DNA of 64,000 nucleotides from Devosia sp. (GTDB lineage: Bacteria; Pseudomonadota; Alphaproteobacteria; Rhizobiales; Devosiaceae): NCBI GenBank assembly GCA_017794705.1, contig CP051235.1:124001-188000 (forward strand), read 5' to 3'. Each line of letters opens with the position of its first letter. The first letter of the stretch is position 1. Shown here in pieces: positions 8,828-17,334 of this stretch. Position numbers and translations under genes: made by a program. Under the pieces are notes generated by a model. That model searched no databases and had not been told where the DNA came from. It saw nothing but the letters and a program-made list of their open reading frames with translations.

Positions 8828-10240
8828 ATGTCGACCGCTGATATCGGCCTGATCGGCCTTGCCGTGATGGGCTCCAACCTGGCCCTCAACATTGCCGAGA
8901 ACGGCTATACCGTGGCGGTGCATAACCGGACCGCATCGAAGACCGATGAGTTTGTCGCCGGGGCGGGGGCATTGCGCGACAAGATCATTCCGCAGCCCTA
9001 TCTGAAAGAGTTTGTTGAATCGATTGCGCGGCCGCGCTCGATCATCATCATGGTGCAGGCGGGCAAGCCGGTGGACCAGACGATTGAGCAGTTGCTGCCG
9101 CTGCTCGACGAGGGCGATGCGATCCTTGAATGCGGCAATGCCAATTTCCACGATACGGTGCGGCGGTTCGAGGAATTGCGGCCCAAGGGTATCGGCTTTC
9201 TGGGGGTCGGTGTGTCGGGCGGCGAAGAGGGCGCGCGGCACGGACCTTCGATCATGGTCGGCGGCTCGAAACAGCAGTGGCACAATGCCGAGAAGGTGCT
9301 GACCGATATTGCCGCCAAGTTTAACGGCGAGAGCTGCTGCGCCTATCTCGGCGAAGGCGGGGCGGGGCACTTCGTCAAGACTATCCACAACGGCATTGAA
9401 TATGCCGACATGCAGATGATTGCCGAAGTCTATGCGGTGATGCGCGACGGGCTGGGGATGAATCCGAAGGCCTGTGCGGAAGTGTTCAAGGAGTGGAACA
9501 AGGGGCCGCTCAACTCGTATCTGATCGAGATTACCGGGCATGTGCTCGACGCGATCGACGAGGAGACGGGCAAGCCGCTGATCGAACTGATTCTCGACAA
9601 GGCGGGGCAGAAGGGTACCGGGCGCTGGTCGGCGATTGCGGCGCAGGAGCTGGCAGTGCCGGCAACGACCATCGAGGGAGCGGTGGCGGCCCGGTCGATC
9701 TCGGCGCTGAAGAGCGAGCGTATCGCGGCGGAACGGACGTATGGCGCGCGGACCTCCGCGAAGTCGGATGTTAGCCTCGAGACGCTGGAAAAGGCGCTTC
9801 TGGCGGGCAAGATCGCGGCGTATGCGCAGGGTTTTGCGGTGATGTCCAAGGCCTCGGAGGAGAACGGCTGGGACTTGCCGCTTGGCACCATCGCGCGAAT
9901 CTGGCGGGCCGGCTGCATCATCCGCTCTCGCTTCCTCGACCAGATGGCGGCGGCCTATGACAAAGGCGAGGCGGTGAACCTGTTGATGGTGCCCGACTTC
10001 GTTGAACTGATGAAGGCCAACCACGGCGCGCTGCGCCAGGTGGTGGCCGCGGGAGCGCTGGGCGAATTCCCGCTGCCGTGCCTCAGTTCGGCGCTGGCCT
10101 ATTTCGATGGCTACCGCCAGGCGACGGGCACTGCCAACCTGATCCAGGGCCAGCGCGATTTCTTCGGCGCGCATGGGTTCGTGATTGAGGGGCGCGGCGA
10201 GGATTTGCATTACAAGTGGCCCTCGACGCTGGGGAATTGA
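8828..10240 (+). CDS. gnd: 6-phosphogluconate dehydrogenase, decarboxylating
   Basis: A 470-residue NADP-dependent 6-phosphogluconate dehydrogenase of the oxidative pentose phosphate pathway; length equals the long (E. coli-like) form. The nucleotide fold motif GLAVMGSNLALNIAENGY opens the protein. Catalytic and substrate blocks are GVSGGEEGARHGPSIMVGG, HFVKTIHNGIEYADMQMI (catalytic Lys and His-Asn) and ILDKAGQKGTGRWS. The C-terminal helical domain ends with QGQRDFFGAHGF. GGAGGAA directly precedes the ATG at 8828, so the longer reading from 8624 is rejected. It uses the product of the divergent gntK. Confidence 0.97.
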   Translation: MSTADIGLIGLAVMGSNLALNIAENGYTVAVHNRTASKTDEFVAGAGALRDKIIPQPYLKEFVESIARPRSIIIMVQAGKPVDQTIEQLLPLLDEGDAILECGNANFHDTVRRFEELRPKGIGFLGVGVSGGEEGARHGPSIMVGGSKQQWHNAEKVLTDIAAKFNGESCCAYLGEGGAGHFVKTIHNGIEYADMQMIAEVYAVMRDGLGMNPKACAEVFKEWNKGPLNSYLIEITGHVLDAIDEETGKPLIELILDKAGQKGTGRWSAIAAQELAVPATTIEGAVAARSISALKSERIAAERTYGARTSAKSDVSLETLEKALLAGKIAAYAQGFAVMSKASEENGWDLPLGTIARIWRAGCIIRSRFLDQMAAAYDKGEAVNLLMVPDFVELMKANHGALRQVVAAGALGEFPLPCLSSALAYFDGYRQATGTANLIQGQRDFFGAHGFVIEGRGEDLHYKWPSTLGN

Positions 10241-10255
10241 TTGAATTAATTCTTC

Positions 10256-10316
10256 TGTCTCACGGGCCGCACCGCGCTGGCCATGACGGCTCTTGTTTTG
10301 TCTCACGGGCCGCACC
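10256..10316 (+). repeat. Two short copies of the TGTCTCACG element end
   Basis: TGTCTCACGGGCCGCACC occurs at 10256-10273 and again at 10299-10316, each followed 7-8 bases later by GCCATGACG. The same end sequence appears inverted at about 10515-10556 and 10965-11006, and forward again at 11464. The first copy looks like a truncated end of the MITE-like element. Confidence 0.75.
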
Positions 10317-10556
10317 ACAATCGCCATGACGCTGGTCGCTATGTCGATTGTTGGCCCTGCGACGGCGCGGCCGAATTGTCGGCCGGGGTCCTCGGCTTCG
10401 CCTCGTCCCGTCCCTTTCTGACGCTATCAAGGGTCCCTCGCGGACGAGCGGAGCGAGGACCTCGCCGGTCGTCCGGCGCCCCGTCGGAGCGCCAGCGATG
10501 GACATAGGCGCGGTTCTAGCGCCGTCATGGCCATCGCGGTACGGCGCGTGAGACAG
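10299..10556. mobile_element. MITE-like palindromic element with TGTCTCACG ends
   Basis: This 258 bp segment begins TGTCTCACG and ends with its exact complement CGTGAGACA. About 60 bases inside each end are also imperfectly complementary: GCCATGACGCTGGTCGCTATGTCGATTG on the left versus the complement of CGATGGACATAGGCGCG...CGTCATGGC on the right. The centre is a second palindromic region around GTCCTCG / CGAGGAC. No coding sequence is credible inside. A non-autonomous, hairpin-forming repeat is the simplest reading. I could not see a clear target-site duplication, because both flanks are themselves repetitive. Confidence 0.6.
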
Positions 10557-10794
10557 AAAGTCCGCACACCAAACCTCCCACGACGGGATGAACCTCAAAG
10601 CAGAGCAGGCGCGGGGCGGTGAACACCTCGATCCTAGTAGGTAGTGTGAGGCGCACAACGCCCCGCGCAACCGGGGTTTGTGGGCTATGGCGAACAGGCC
10701 GGGGCCCTCCGGAGCCCCGCGGATGCGCCATGCCCCTGATTTGTCCAATCTGCCCCGTTCGCTCGTTCGACGTCGACAGCCCAGACGGGCATGT
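10372..10794. repeat. Long direct repeat, copy 1
   Basis: This roughly 423 bp block recurs at 10822-11244 with a constant offset of about 450 bases and only scattered differences, such as TGGGCTATGG versus TGGACTATGA. It begins in the middle of the MITE-like element and continues into a second, hairpin-rich module. The reverse-strand reading across it looks open but reads through the repeats and is not a gene. Confidence 0.9.
10609..10668. repeat. Stable hairpin in repeat copy 1
   Basis: GCGCGGGGCG at 10609-10618 pairs perfectly with CGCCCCGCGC at 10659-10668. A further inner pairing of ACCTC with GAGGC surrounds CCTAGTAGGTAG. The same hairpin is present at 11058-11117 in copy 2, where the ten-base stem is kept. 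It could be a structured RNA element or part of a mobile repeat. Confidence 0.7.
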
Positions 10795-10821
10795 CCTTCG
10801 CTTGCTTGGTGGTCGGGTGGT

Positions 10822-11244
10822 CGAATTGTCGGCCGGGGTCCTCGGCTTCGCCTCGTCCCGTCCCTTTCTGACGCTATCATGGGTCCCTCGCGGACGAGCG
10901 GAGCGAGGACCTCGCCGGTCGTCCGGCGCCCCGTCGGAGCGCCAGCGATGGACATAGGCGCGGTTCTAGCGCCGTCATGGCCATCGCGGTACGGCGCGTG
11001 AGACAGAAAGTCCGCATGCCAAACCTCCCATGACAGGATGCTACGTGAACAGAGCAGGCGCGGGGCGGTGAACACCTCGATCCTAGTAGGTAGTGTGAGG
11101 CGGACATCGCCCCGCGCAACCGGGATTTGTGGACTATGACGAACAGGCCGGGGCCCTCCGGAGCCCCGCGGATGCGCCATGCCCCTGATTTGTCCAGATC
11201 TGCCCCGTTCGCTCGTTCGACGGCAACAGCCCAGACAGGCATGT
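10822..11244. repeat. Long direct repeat, copy 2
   Basis: Second copy of the block at 10372-10794. It keeps the half-element ending CGTGAGACA at about 11006, the ten-base-stem hairpin at 11058-11117 and the GGGGC/GCCCC hairpin that follows. Differences include a changed segment near 11040 (CTACGTGAAC in place of AACCTCAAAG) and one extra base near 11196. Confidence 0.9.
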
Positions 11245-11461
11245 CACTCTCGGTTTGAGAATGACGCGCAACCCATATCAGACGGCTGCGCAGCGTCTTG
11301 CACTTGCCCCCTGGCCGAGGGCTACCTGACCGCTTTACCCTGCTGATCGGCGACCCGACCAACACACCGGCCGATCCCCGCCAATCACTCGTTTGCAACC
11401 GTGCTCAAGTGCGGGCACCTGTGAGAAAGTATGCGGGAGGTTCTGGGGGCGGGGATAAGTT
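11245..11461. other. Non-coding stretch within repeat region
   Basis: No credible gene, tRNA or terminator is visible here. The sequence lies between the second long repeat and a degenerate third copy of the TGTCTCACG element. It may be decayed DNA between repeat insertions. Confidence 0.5.
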
Positions 11462-11608
11462 TTTTTGTCTCACGGTGCGCACCGCTACAGGCATGACGGC
11501 GCTAAAGCCGCGCCTATGCCCTCCGCTGCACCTGCGACGGCGCGCGCGAATGGTCGCGCGGGGTCCTCGCTGCGCTCGTCCCGTCCCTTTCCAACGCTGA
11601 ATAGGGCA
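11462..11608. repeat. Degenerate third copy of the TGTCTCACG element
   Basis: From TGTCTCACGGTGCGCACCG onward this follows the left half of the MITE-like element, with GGCATGACGGCGCTA, CGCGCCTATG, CTGCGACGGCGCG, GGGGTCCTCG and CGTCCCGTCCCTTT in the same order as at 10299-10430. The right half with the inverted end is missing, so this is a truncated copy. Confidence 0.7.
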
Positions 11609-11628
11609 CTGCTCCGCCCTTCTCTCCA

Positions 11629-11759
11629 GCGTCATACTCGGGCTTGACCCGAGTATCCATGCAGCGGTGCCATGCGATGGGGGTTTGTTGCGTCACACGA
11701 ACGACGTTGCCGCGTGCAGACTCATCATGGACCCTCGGGTCAAGCCCGAGGGTGACGCT
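11629..11759. repeat. Palindromic intergenic repeat (GGGCTTGACCC type)
   Basis: The left arm GCGTCATACTCGGGCTTGACCC at the start and the right arm GGGTCAAGCCCGAGGGTGACGC at the end are inverted versions of one motif, about 65 bases apart. Each arm is itself palindromic (ACTCGGGCTTGACCCGAGT). Short repeats of this kind, with GGGCTTGACCC flanked by TCATCC/GGATCC-like ends, are common between genes in alphaproteobacteria. No coding content is visible. Confidence 0.75.
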
Positions 11760-11916
11760 GGGGGGTGGAGTGACCTTTGGTGCAATTCTCGGTCCCAACA
11801 GATACTTGTCGCTTCGGGACTTGACCACCAGGCCCGCGCAATTGGCGCTGGGGCCAAATCTTCACCCTTCGACAGGCTCTGGATGAGGGTGTAGGGGGGA
11901 TGAGAGGCCGGCTTGA

Positions 11917-11950
11917 ACAAAAAGGCGGGGTGTTGGCCCCGCCTTTGTTT
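11917..11950 (-). terminator. Rho-independent terminator of the Ala/Glu-rich gene
   Basis: Read on the minus strand this is AAAGGCGGGG-CCAACA-CCCCGCCTTTTTG: a nine- to ten-base-pair GC stem with a six-base loop followed by T residues. It starts about 20 bases past the stop of the gene at 11969-12469. Confidence 0.9.
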
Positions 11951-11968
11951 GATTGATCGCTGTTGCGC

Positions 11969-12469
11969 CTAGTTGGCGGTGGCGGCGTCGGCGTCTGCTG
12001 CGGGTTCTTCTTCGGCAGCGGCGGCGTCGGCTTCGGCCTCAGCGGCGGCGGCTGCTTCGGCTTCTGCTGCAGCTTCTGCGGCAGCTTCTGCTTCGGCGAC
12101 CTGGGCCATCAGCTGGTCCATGACGGCGCGGACGGCGCTGTCGTCCTGGCCGGCGGCGGCGAGGGCGGCCTGCAGGGCAGCCTTGGCTTCGTCGCTCAGC
12201 TGGGAGCCGTCGATAGCGGCGCTGACGGCGGCGATGGCGGCCTGGGTCTGGGCGGCGGCTTCGGCCGCGGCAGCCTCTTCAGCCGCGATGCGGGCGGCTT
12301 CTTCCTCGGCGGCGATGCGCTCGGCTTCGGCGGCGGCCTCTTCGGCGGCGATGCGCTCAGCCTCGGCCTGCTCGGCCGCGATCCGGGCCTGCTCGGCCTG
12401 GTTGTAGTAATAATAGCCGCCCCCGCCGATGACGACGACAGCCAGAATGATCCAAATCCATCTGTTCAT
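11969..12469 (-). CDS. Membrane-anchored Ala/Glu-rich coiled-coil protein
   Basis: A 166-residue protein of very biased composition. It opens with a single membrane segment (MNRWIWIILAVVVIGGGGYYYY). A long run of AEQAEAERIAAEEAA-like heptads follows (about residues 28-80), then a less biased middle (IDGSQLSDEAKAALQAALAAAGQDD, about 87-111), then another Ala/Glu/Asp tail. It probably extends as a helix into the periplasm, TolA-like in style, but no TolA C-terminal domain is present. AAGGGG lies nine bases before the ATG, and a strong terminator follows, so a real transcript is likely. The opposite strand is also open over this region because of the GCC/GCG repeats, but that reading is a shadow. 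Confidence 0.72.
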   Translation of the reverse strand: MNRWIWIILAVVVIGGGGYYYYNQAEQARIAAEQAEAERIAAEEAAAEAERIAAEEEAARIAAEEAAAAEAAAQTQAAIAAVSAAIDGSQLSDEAKAALQAALAAAGQDDSAVRAVMDQLMAQVAEAEAAAEAAAEAEAAAAAEAEADAAAAEEEPAADADAATAN

Positions 12470-12737
12470 TGTTCAGTGCCCCTTCGTGCCCTGGTGAATT
12501 GTGGGGGGCGTTATAGCGGAGGGGAGCGGCGCGGGGGAAGTGGGTTTTTTGGGGGTGGGGATTGCGTGGGGTGCAGGGGTGGGGTGGTGCTGAAAGGCAC
12601 ACCAAACTCTGAAGCGACCACAAAAAGTACTCTCTGGCTTTGCCGGGATTACAGCCGAGCGGTGTCAGGAGTCATGCAGGCAACGGAAGCGCGATCGGTT
12701 TCTACTGGAACCAGCGAGATGAATGCACAAAAGTGGT

Positions 12738-13601
12738 TCAATCTAAGTTTTTGGCCACTTTCCCAAGAACATAAGATACAAATGCAGCGCATGCTCCCAA
12801 CATAAAAATCGCGTCCGTTTCATCCACCGCCGCATCACCTTCATCCAGCAAAGCGTGTCGAATGCCGTTTTCGTCGCTGCTGTAACCATACATCGCGGAC
12901 ATACCCTTCTTCAGGGCATCGTGTAATTCACCCGTTGTCTGAAGTTGATTGAGAGCCGGACCCAAAGAGTGAGTTCCCGGCTTGAGAACGCGTGCTATCG
13001 ACTCAACTGCGTGCACACTCTCTCTTACACTGTCTGCCCATTTGCCTTCAGAAATGAGTTGAGCCGCCTTCTTGATGTGTGAGGCCGATCCAGAATGTCC
13101 TTCCTCAACGGCTGTTTGGACTGCCCGTTCAATCGTTTCCGCTTCTTGTTGAGTGCCGATTGGCACCAAGGTATCCCCATGGACAACGCGATAAGGAGAG
13201 CGCGCTCTTTCCAATGCGGATTTGATGGCATCTCGAAATTGATCGGAAACAAAACGATGGCGCAAGAGGTACTGTATTAGTCCATAGAACCCGCCATAAG
13301 TTGAATTGAGCAAACTGGACTTTAACCAGCTAGTCACGATTCCGTAGTCGTCGTCAAAATCGTCAACCATTTTTAGTTCGTGGAAGACGAATATATCTCT
13401 TATTATTTCTGCCCATTCCGAATCAATATAGCGACCGTATGTACCCTGTCGCGTGATACTTTCGTGTATAACAAACCAAACCAAAGAACGTAACTCGTCG
13501 GAGATTTCTTCTCTTTTGAGTTGGCGAGGGACTTCCACAAGTCCCTCCGCGATCTCGAATGTCACCTTTCGGCGTCGGTCGTACTCATCGTTCTTACTCA
13601 T
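12738..13601 (-). CDS. AbiJ-like protein (AbiJ NTD4 / HEPN-like C-terminus)
   Basis: A 287-residue protein resembling the abortive-infection AbiJ_NTD4 group. The N-terminal part has FEIAEGLVEVPRQLKREEIS then DELRSLVWFVIHESI, the usual start of that domain. The C-terminal part (about residues 170-285) reads HIKKAAQLISEGKWADSVRE, AVESIARVLKPG, YGYSSDENGIRHALLDEG. R248-H249 stand where related HEPN-type proteins carry their Arg-His pair. Related proteins are toxin-like RNases implicated in phage defence; activity here is inference. The DNA is clearly richer in A/T than its neighbours. The ATG lies seven bases after the stop of nrdJ, so it may ride on the nrdJ transcript; no good ribosome-binding site is seen. 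Confidence 0.7.
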   Translation of the reverse strand: MSKNDEYDRRRKVTFEIAEGLVEVPRQLKREEISDELRSLVWFVIHESITRQGTYGRYIDSEWAEIIRDIFVFHELKMVDDFDDDYGIVTSWLKSSLLNSTYGGFYGLIQYLLRHRFVSDQFRDAIKSALERARSPYRVVHGDTLVPIGTQQEAETIERAVQTAVEEGHSGSASHIKKAAQLISEGKWADSVRESVHAVESIARVLKPGTHSLGPALNQLQTTGELHDALKKGMSAMYGYSSDENGIRHALLDEGDAAVDETDAIFMLGACAAFVSYVLGKVAKNLD

Positions 13602-13608
13602 CTATCGA

Positions 13609-16600
13609 TCAGCTACACCCCGTCGTCGACCCGCAAGTGTCGCACTTCAAACACGTGCCATTCCTCACCATCGTGAAGTTCTGGCACTCGGGGCAGCTTT
13701 CGCCGACGTAGCCTTTCATTTGCGCTTCGGCGCGGAGGGTGGCGAGGTCGCGGCCTTTGGAGGGCATGGTTTCGCCTTCGGGGGCGATGTCCTCTTCGGG
13801 CAGGATGTTGCCGATTTCCGGTTCGGGCGCGGTTTTGAGGGCCGTGGCGGTCTTCATTGCGGTGGCGGCCGAGGTCTGCATGGCCTTGACGGCGGGCTGG
13901 GCGTGGGCCTGGAGCGGGTCTGAGACCAGCATCAGCTTGGTATCCTTGCCGACGCGGCCGCGGGTGAGGCCCTTGGAAACGAACTGGCCAGCGGGGACGG
14001 GAGCGGCAGCAGCGGGCTTGCCCTTGTCCTCGGAGACGCCGGCGCCGATCGAGGTGGAGCCGCCATCGGGGGTGACGTGGGCCAGATCCGACCGGTCGAG
14101 ATAGGAGACGGCCAGTTCGCGGAACACATAGTCGAGGATCGAGGTGGCGTTCTTGATCGAGTCATTGCCCATGACCATGCCGGCCGGCTCGAAGCGGGTG
14201 AAGGTGAAGGCCTCCACGAACTCGTCGAGCGGCACGCCATATTGCAGGCCAAGGGAAATGGCGATGGCGAAATTGTTCATCATGGCGCGGAAGGCGGCGC
14301 CTTCCTTGTGCATGTCGATGAAGATTTCACCGAGGCGCCCATCATCATATTCGCCGGTGCGCAGGTAAACCTTGTGGCCGCCGACGATGGCCTTCTGGGT
14401 GTAGCCCTTGCGGCGCTGGGGCATTTTCTCGCGGGAACGCTCGATAATGCGTTCGACGATCTTTTCGGCCACTACCTGGGTGCGCTCGGCGAGCGGCTTG
14501 GCGGCGAGTTCCTCGGCCGCGTCCAGATCGTCGTCGTCATTGTCATTGTCGGCAAGGAGCGAGGCATTGAGCGGCTGGGAAAGCTTGGAGCCGTCGCGAT
14601 AAAGCGCGTTGGCCTTGAGGGCCAGTTTCCAGGACAGCATGTAGGACTGTTTGCAATCCTCAACGGTTGCCTCGTTGGGCATGTTGATGGTCTTGGAAAT
14701 GGCGCCGGAGATGAACGGCTGGGCCGCGGCCATCATGCGGATGTGGCTTTCCACACTGAGGTAGCGCTTGCCGAGTTTGCCGCAGGGCGAGGCGCAATCG
14801 AACACCGGCAGGTGGTCGGGCTTGAGGTGCGGGGCGCCCTCGAGCGTCATGGCACCGCAGACGTGGATGTTGGCGGCGTCGATATCGGTGCGGGCGAAGC
14901 CGAGTTCGGCGAGCAGGTCGAAATCGATGTCGTTGAGCTGCTCATCGGTGAAGCCGAGCGTGTCGCGGCAGAAGTCTTCGCCCAGGGTCCACTTGTTGAA
15001 GGCAAACTTGATGTCGAAGGCGGCGGCGAGGCCCTTGTTGACCGCGGCGATCTTTTCGTCGGTGAAGCCCTTTGACTTCAGGGTCGACAGGTTGACGCCC
15101 GGGGCCTGATCGAGATTGCCGTGGCCGACAGCGTAGGCCTCGATCTCGGCGATCTCGGATTCCGAATAGCCGAGGGTGCGCAGGGCGGGCGGGACGGCGC
15201 GGTTGATGATCTTGAAATAGCCGCCGCCGGCGAGCTTTTTCATTTTGACCAGCGCGAAGTCCGGTTCGATGCCGGTTGTGTCGCAGTCCATGACCAGGCC
15301 GATGGTACCGGTGGGGGCAATGACGGAGACCTGGGCGTTGCGGTAGCCGTGCTTCTTGCCGAGGTCGAGGGCCTGATCCCAGGCCAGTTTGGCGCGGTCG
15401 ATCAGGTTGGTATCGGGGCAGGCGGCATGGTCGAGCGGCACGGGGGCGACGGAAAGCTCCTCGTAGCCATCGGCATTGCCGTTGGCGGCATTGCGGTGGT
15501 TGCGCATGACGCGCAGCATCGACTTGGCGTTGCGCTTGTAGTCCTTGAAGGCGCCGAGCTCCGAGGCGATTTCGGCGGAGGTGGCGTAGGCAACGCCGGT
15601 CATGACGGCGGTGATGGCCCCGCAGATGGCGCGGCCTTCTTCCGAGTCATAGGGGATGCCCGAGGTCATCAGGTAGCCGCCGATGTTGGCGTAGCCGAGG
15701 CCGAGCGTGCGATATTCGAACGAGCGTTCGGCGATGGACTTGGAGGGGAACTGGGCCATCATCACCGAGATTTCGAGCACCAGGGTCCACAGGCGTGTGG
15801 TGTGTTCGAAATCACCGGTGTTGAACGAGCCGTCCCTGTTCCGGTACGGCAACAGGTTCACCGAGGCGAGGTTGCAGGCCGTGTCGTCGAGGAACATGTA
15901 CTCGGAGCACGGGTTGGAGGCGTTGATCGGGCCGGCGACGGGGCAGGTGTGCCAATCGTTGATGGTGGTGTGATACTGGATGCCGGGATCGGCGGAGGCC
16001 CAGGCGGCGTAGCCCACCTGATCCCACAGCTCGCGGGCCTTCAGGGTCTTGACGACATTGCCCTTGATGCGGCCGATCAGATCCCAGTCGCCATCCTGCT
16101 CGACGGCGTCGAGGAAGGCATCGGTGACGCGGACGGAATTGTTGGAGTTCTGGCCGGAGACGGTCAGATAGGCTTCGGAATCCCAGTCGGTGTTGTAGAC
16201 GGGGAAGGAGATGTCCGTGTAGCCCTGACGGGCGAACTGGATGACGCGCTGGATGTAATTTTCCGGCACCAGCGCCTTCTTGGCGGCGCGGACTTCGCGC
16301 TTGAGGGCGGGGTTTTTCTGGACGTCGAAGCAGGAATCGTCGGATCCGTCGCAATTGACGCAGGCTTTCATGACGGCCTTGAGGTGTTTGGAGACCACCT
16401 TGGAGCCGGTGACGAGGGCGGCGACCTTCTGCTCCTCTTTCACCTTCCAGTTGATGTACTGCTCGATATCGGGGTGATCGATGTCGACCACGACCATCTT
16501 GGCGGCGCGGCGGGTGGTGCCGCCGGATTTGATGGCGCCCGCGGCGCGGTCGCCGATCTTGAGGAAGGACATGAGGCCGGAGGACTTGCCACCGCCAGAA

Positions 16601-17334
16601 AGCTGTTCGCCTTCGCCGCGCAGGGCGGAGAAGTTGGAGCCGGTGCCTGAGCCGTATTTGAACAGGCGGGCTTCACGCACCCACAGGTCCATGATGCCGT
16701 TTTCGTTGACCAGATCGTCGTCAACGGACTGGATGAAGCAGGCGTGCGGCTGGGGATGCTCGTAGGCGGACTTGGACTGGGTCAGCTTGTGGGTGAACGG
16801 GTCGACATAGAAGTGACCCTGGCCCGGGCCGTCGATGCCATAGGCCCAGTGCAGGCCGGTGTTGAACCATTGCGGGGAATTGGGGGCGACCCGCTGGGTG
16901 GCCAGCATGTAGCGCAATTCGTCAAAAAAGGTGCGGGCGTCTTCCTCGGTGGAGAAATAATTGCCCTTCCAGCCCCAGTAGGTCCAGGTGCCGGCGAGCC
17001 GGTCAAAGACCTGGCGGCTGTCGGTCTCGGAGCCGAAACGTTCCTCCTCGGGGAGCTTGGCGAGCGCTTTCTCGTCGGGCACGGAGCGCCACAGCCATGA
17101 GGGGACGTCATTCTCCTCGACCTTTTTCAGGACCCTGGCGACGCCGGCCTTGCGGAAATATTTCTGCGCGATGATGTCGGAGGCCACCTGCGACCAGGCC
17201 TTGGGCACATCAATATCGGCCAGGCGGAACACGATCGATCCGTCCGGGTTTCTGATTTCGCTGGTCGCCTTGCGGAATTCGATTCCCTCATAGGCTGACT
17301 GTTCGGTTTTGGTGAACCGGCGTTCGACGTGCAT
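13609..17334 (-). CDS. nrdJ: Adenosylcobalamin-dependent ribonucleotide reductase (class II)
   Basis: A 1241-residue class II ribonucleotide reductase, converting ribonucleotides to deoxyribonucleotides with adenosylcobalamin as radical source. Recognisable blocks are [21 protein letters not shown], which holds an active-site Cys and the catalytic Asn/Cys/Glu, [32 protein letters not shown] and [13 protein letters not shown]. The C-terminal tail carries a four-cysteine zinc ribbon, [21 protein letters not shown], followed by the redox-type end GSTTGCS. Length matches the long alphaproteobacterial NrdJ. ATG 17334 gives [17 protein letters not shown], the family N-terminus. The upstream region is long and structured. 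No cobalamin riboswitch was recognised there, consistent with an enzyme that uses B12 rather than making it. Confidence 0.97.
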   Translation of the reverse strand: MHVERRFTKTEQSAYEGIEFRKATSEIRNPDGSIVFRLADIDVPKAWSQVASDIIAQKYFRKAGVARVLKKVEENDVPSWLWRSVPDEKALAKLPEEERFGSETDSRQVFDRLAGTWTYWGWKGNYFSTEEDARTFFDELRYMLATQRVAPNSPQWFNTGLHWAYGIDGPGQGHFYVDPFTHKLTQSKSAYEHPQPHACFIQSVDDDLVNENGIMDLWVREARLFKYGSGTGSNFSALRGEGEQLSGGGKSSGLMSFLKIGDRAAGAIKSGGTTRRAAKMVVVDIDHPDIEQYINWKVKEEQKVAALVTGSKVVSKHLKAVMKACVNCDGSDDSCFDVQKNPALKREVRAAKKALVPENYIQRVIQFARQGYTDISFPVYNTDWDSEAYLTVSGQNSNNSVRVTDAFLDAVEQDGDWDLIGRIKGNVVKTLKARELWDQVGYAAWASADPGIQYHTTINDWHTCPVAGPINASNPCSEYMFLDDTACNLASVNLLPYRNRDGSFNTGDFEHTTRLWTLVLEISVMMAQFPSKSIAERSFEYRTLGLGYANIGGYLMTSGIPYDSEEGRAICGAITAVMTGVAYATSAEIASELGAFKDYKRNAKSMLRVMRNHRNAANGNADGYEELSVAPVPLDHAACPDTNLIDRAKLAWDQALDLGKKHGYRNAQVSVIAPTGTIGLVMDCDTTGIEPDFALVKMKKLAGGGYFKIINRAVPPALRTLGYSESEIAEIEAYAVGHGNLDQAPGVNLSTLKSKGFTDEKIAAVNKGLAAAFDIKFAFNKWTLGEDFCRDTLGFTDEQLNDIDFDLLAELGFARTDIDAANIHVCGAMTLEGAPHLKPDHLPVFDCASPCGKLGKRYLSVESHIRMMAAAQPFISGAISKTINMPNEATVEDCKQSYMLSWKLALKANALYRDGSKLSQPLNASLLADNDNDDDDLDAAEELAAKPLAERTQVVAEKIVERIIERSREKMPQRRKGYTQKAIVGGHKVYLRTGEYDDGRLGEIFIDMHKEGAAFRAMMNNFAIAISLGLQYGVPLDEFVEAFTFTRFEPAGMVMGNDSIKNATSILDYVFRELAVSYLDRSDLAHVTPDGGSTSIGAGVSEDKGKPAAAAPVPAGQFVSKGLTRGRVGKDTKLMLVSDPLQAHAQPAVKAMQTSAATAMKTATALKTAPEPEIGNILPEEDIAPEGETMPSKGRDLATLRAEAQMKGYVGESCPECQNFTMVRNGTCLKCDTCGSTTGCS

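Noticed and set aside
8792..10327. A 511-codon open frame on the minus strand opposite gnd
   Set aside because: It mirrors the high-GC codon pattern of gnd, has no recognisable domains and an unnatural Arg/His/Gln composition.
10260..11180. Long minus-strand frames through the repeat block
   Set aside because: The same peptide recurs in each repeat copy, with Pro/Arg/Ser-biased composition; repeats rather than genes explain it.
10241..11610. Repeats considered as a CRISPR array
   Set aside because: The units are hundreds of bases long with a 450-base period and no short repeat-spacer pattern; no cas genes are near.
11963..12805. A plus-strand Gly/Phe-rich frame of 280 codons
   Set aside because: It is the antisense reading of the Ala/Glu-rich gene and runs on into the end of the AbiJ-like gene.
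15121..16650. A 509-codon plus-strand frame opposite nrdJ
   Set aside because: A Gly/Val/Asp-rich shadow of nrdJ; nrdJ is unambiguous on the other strand.
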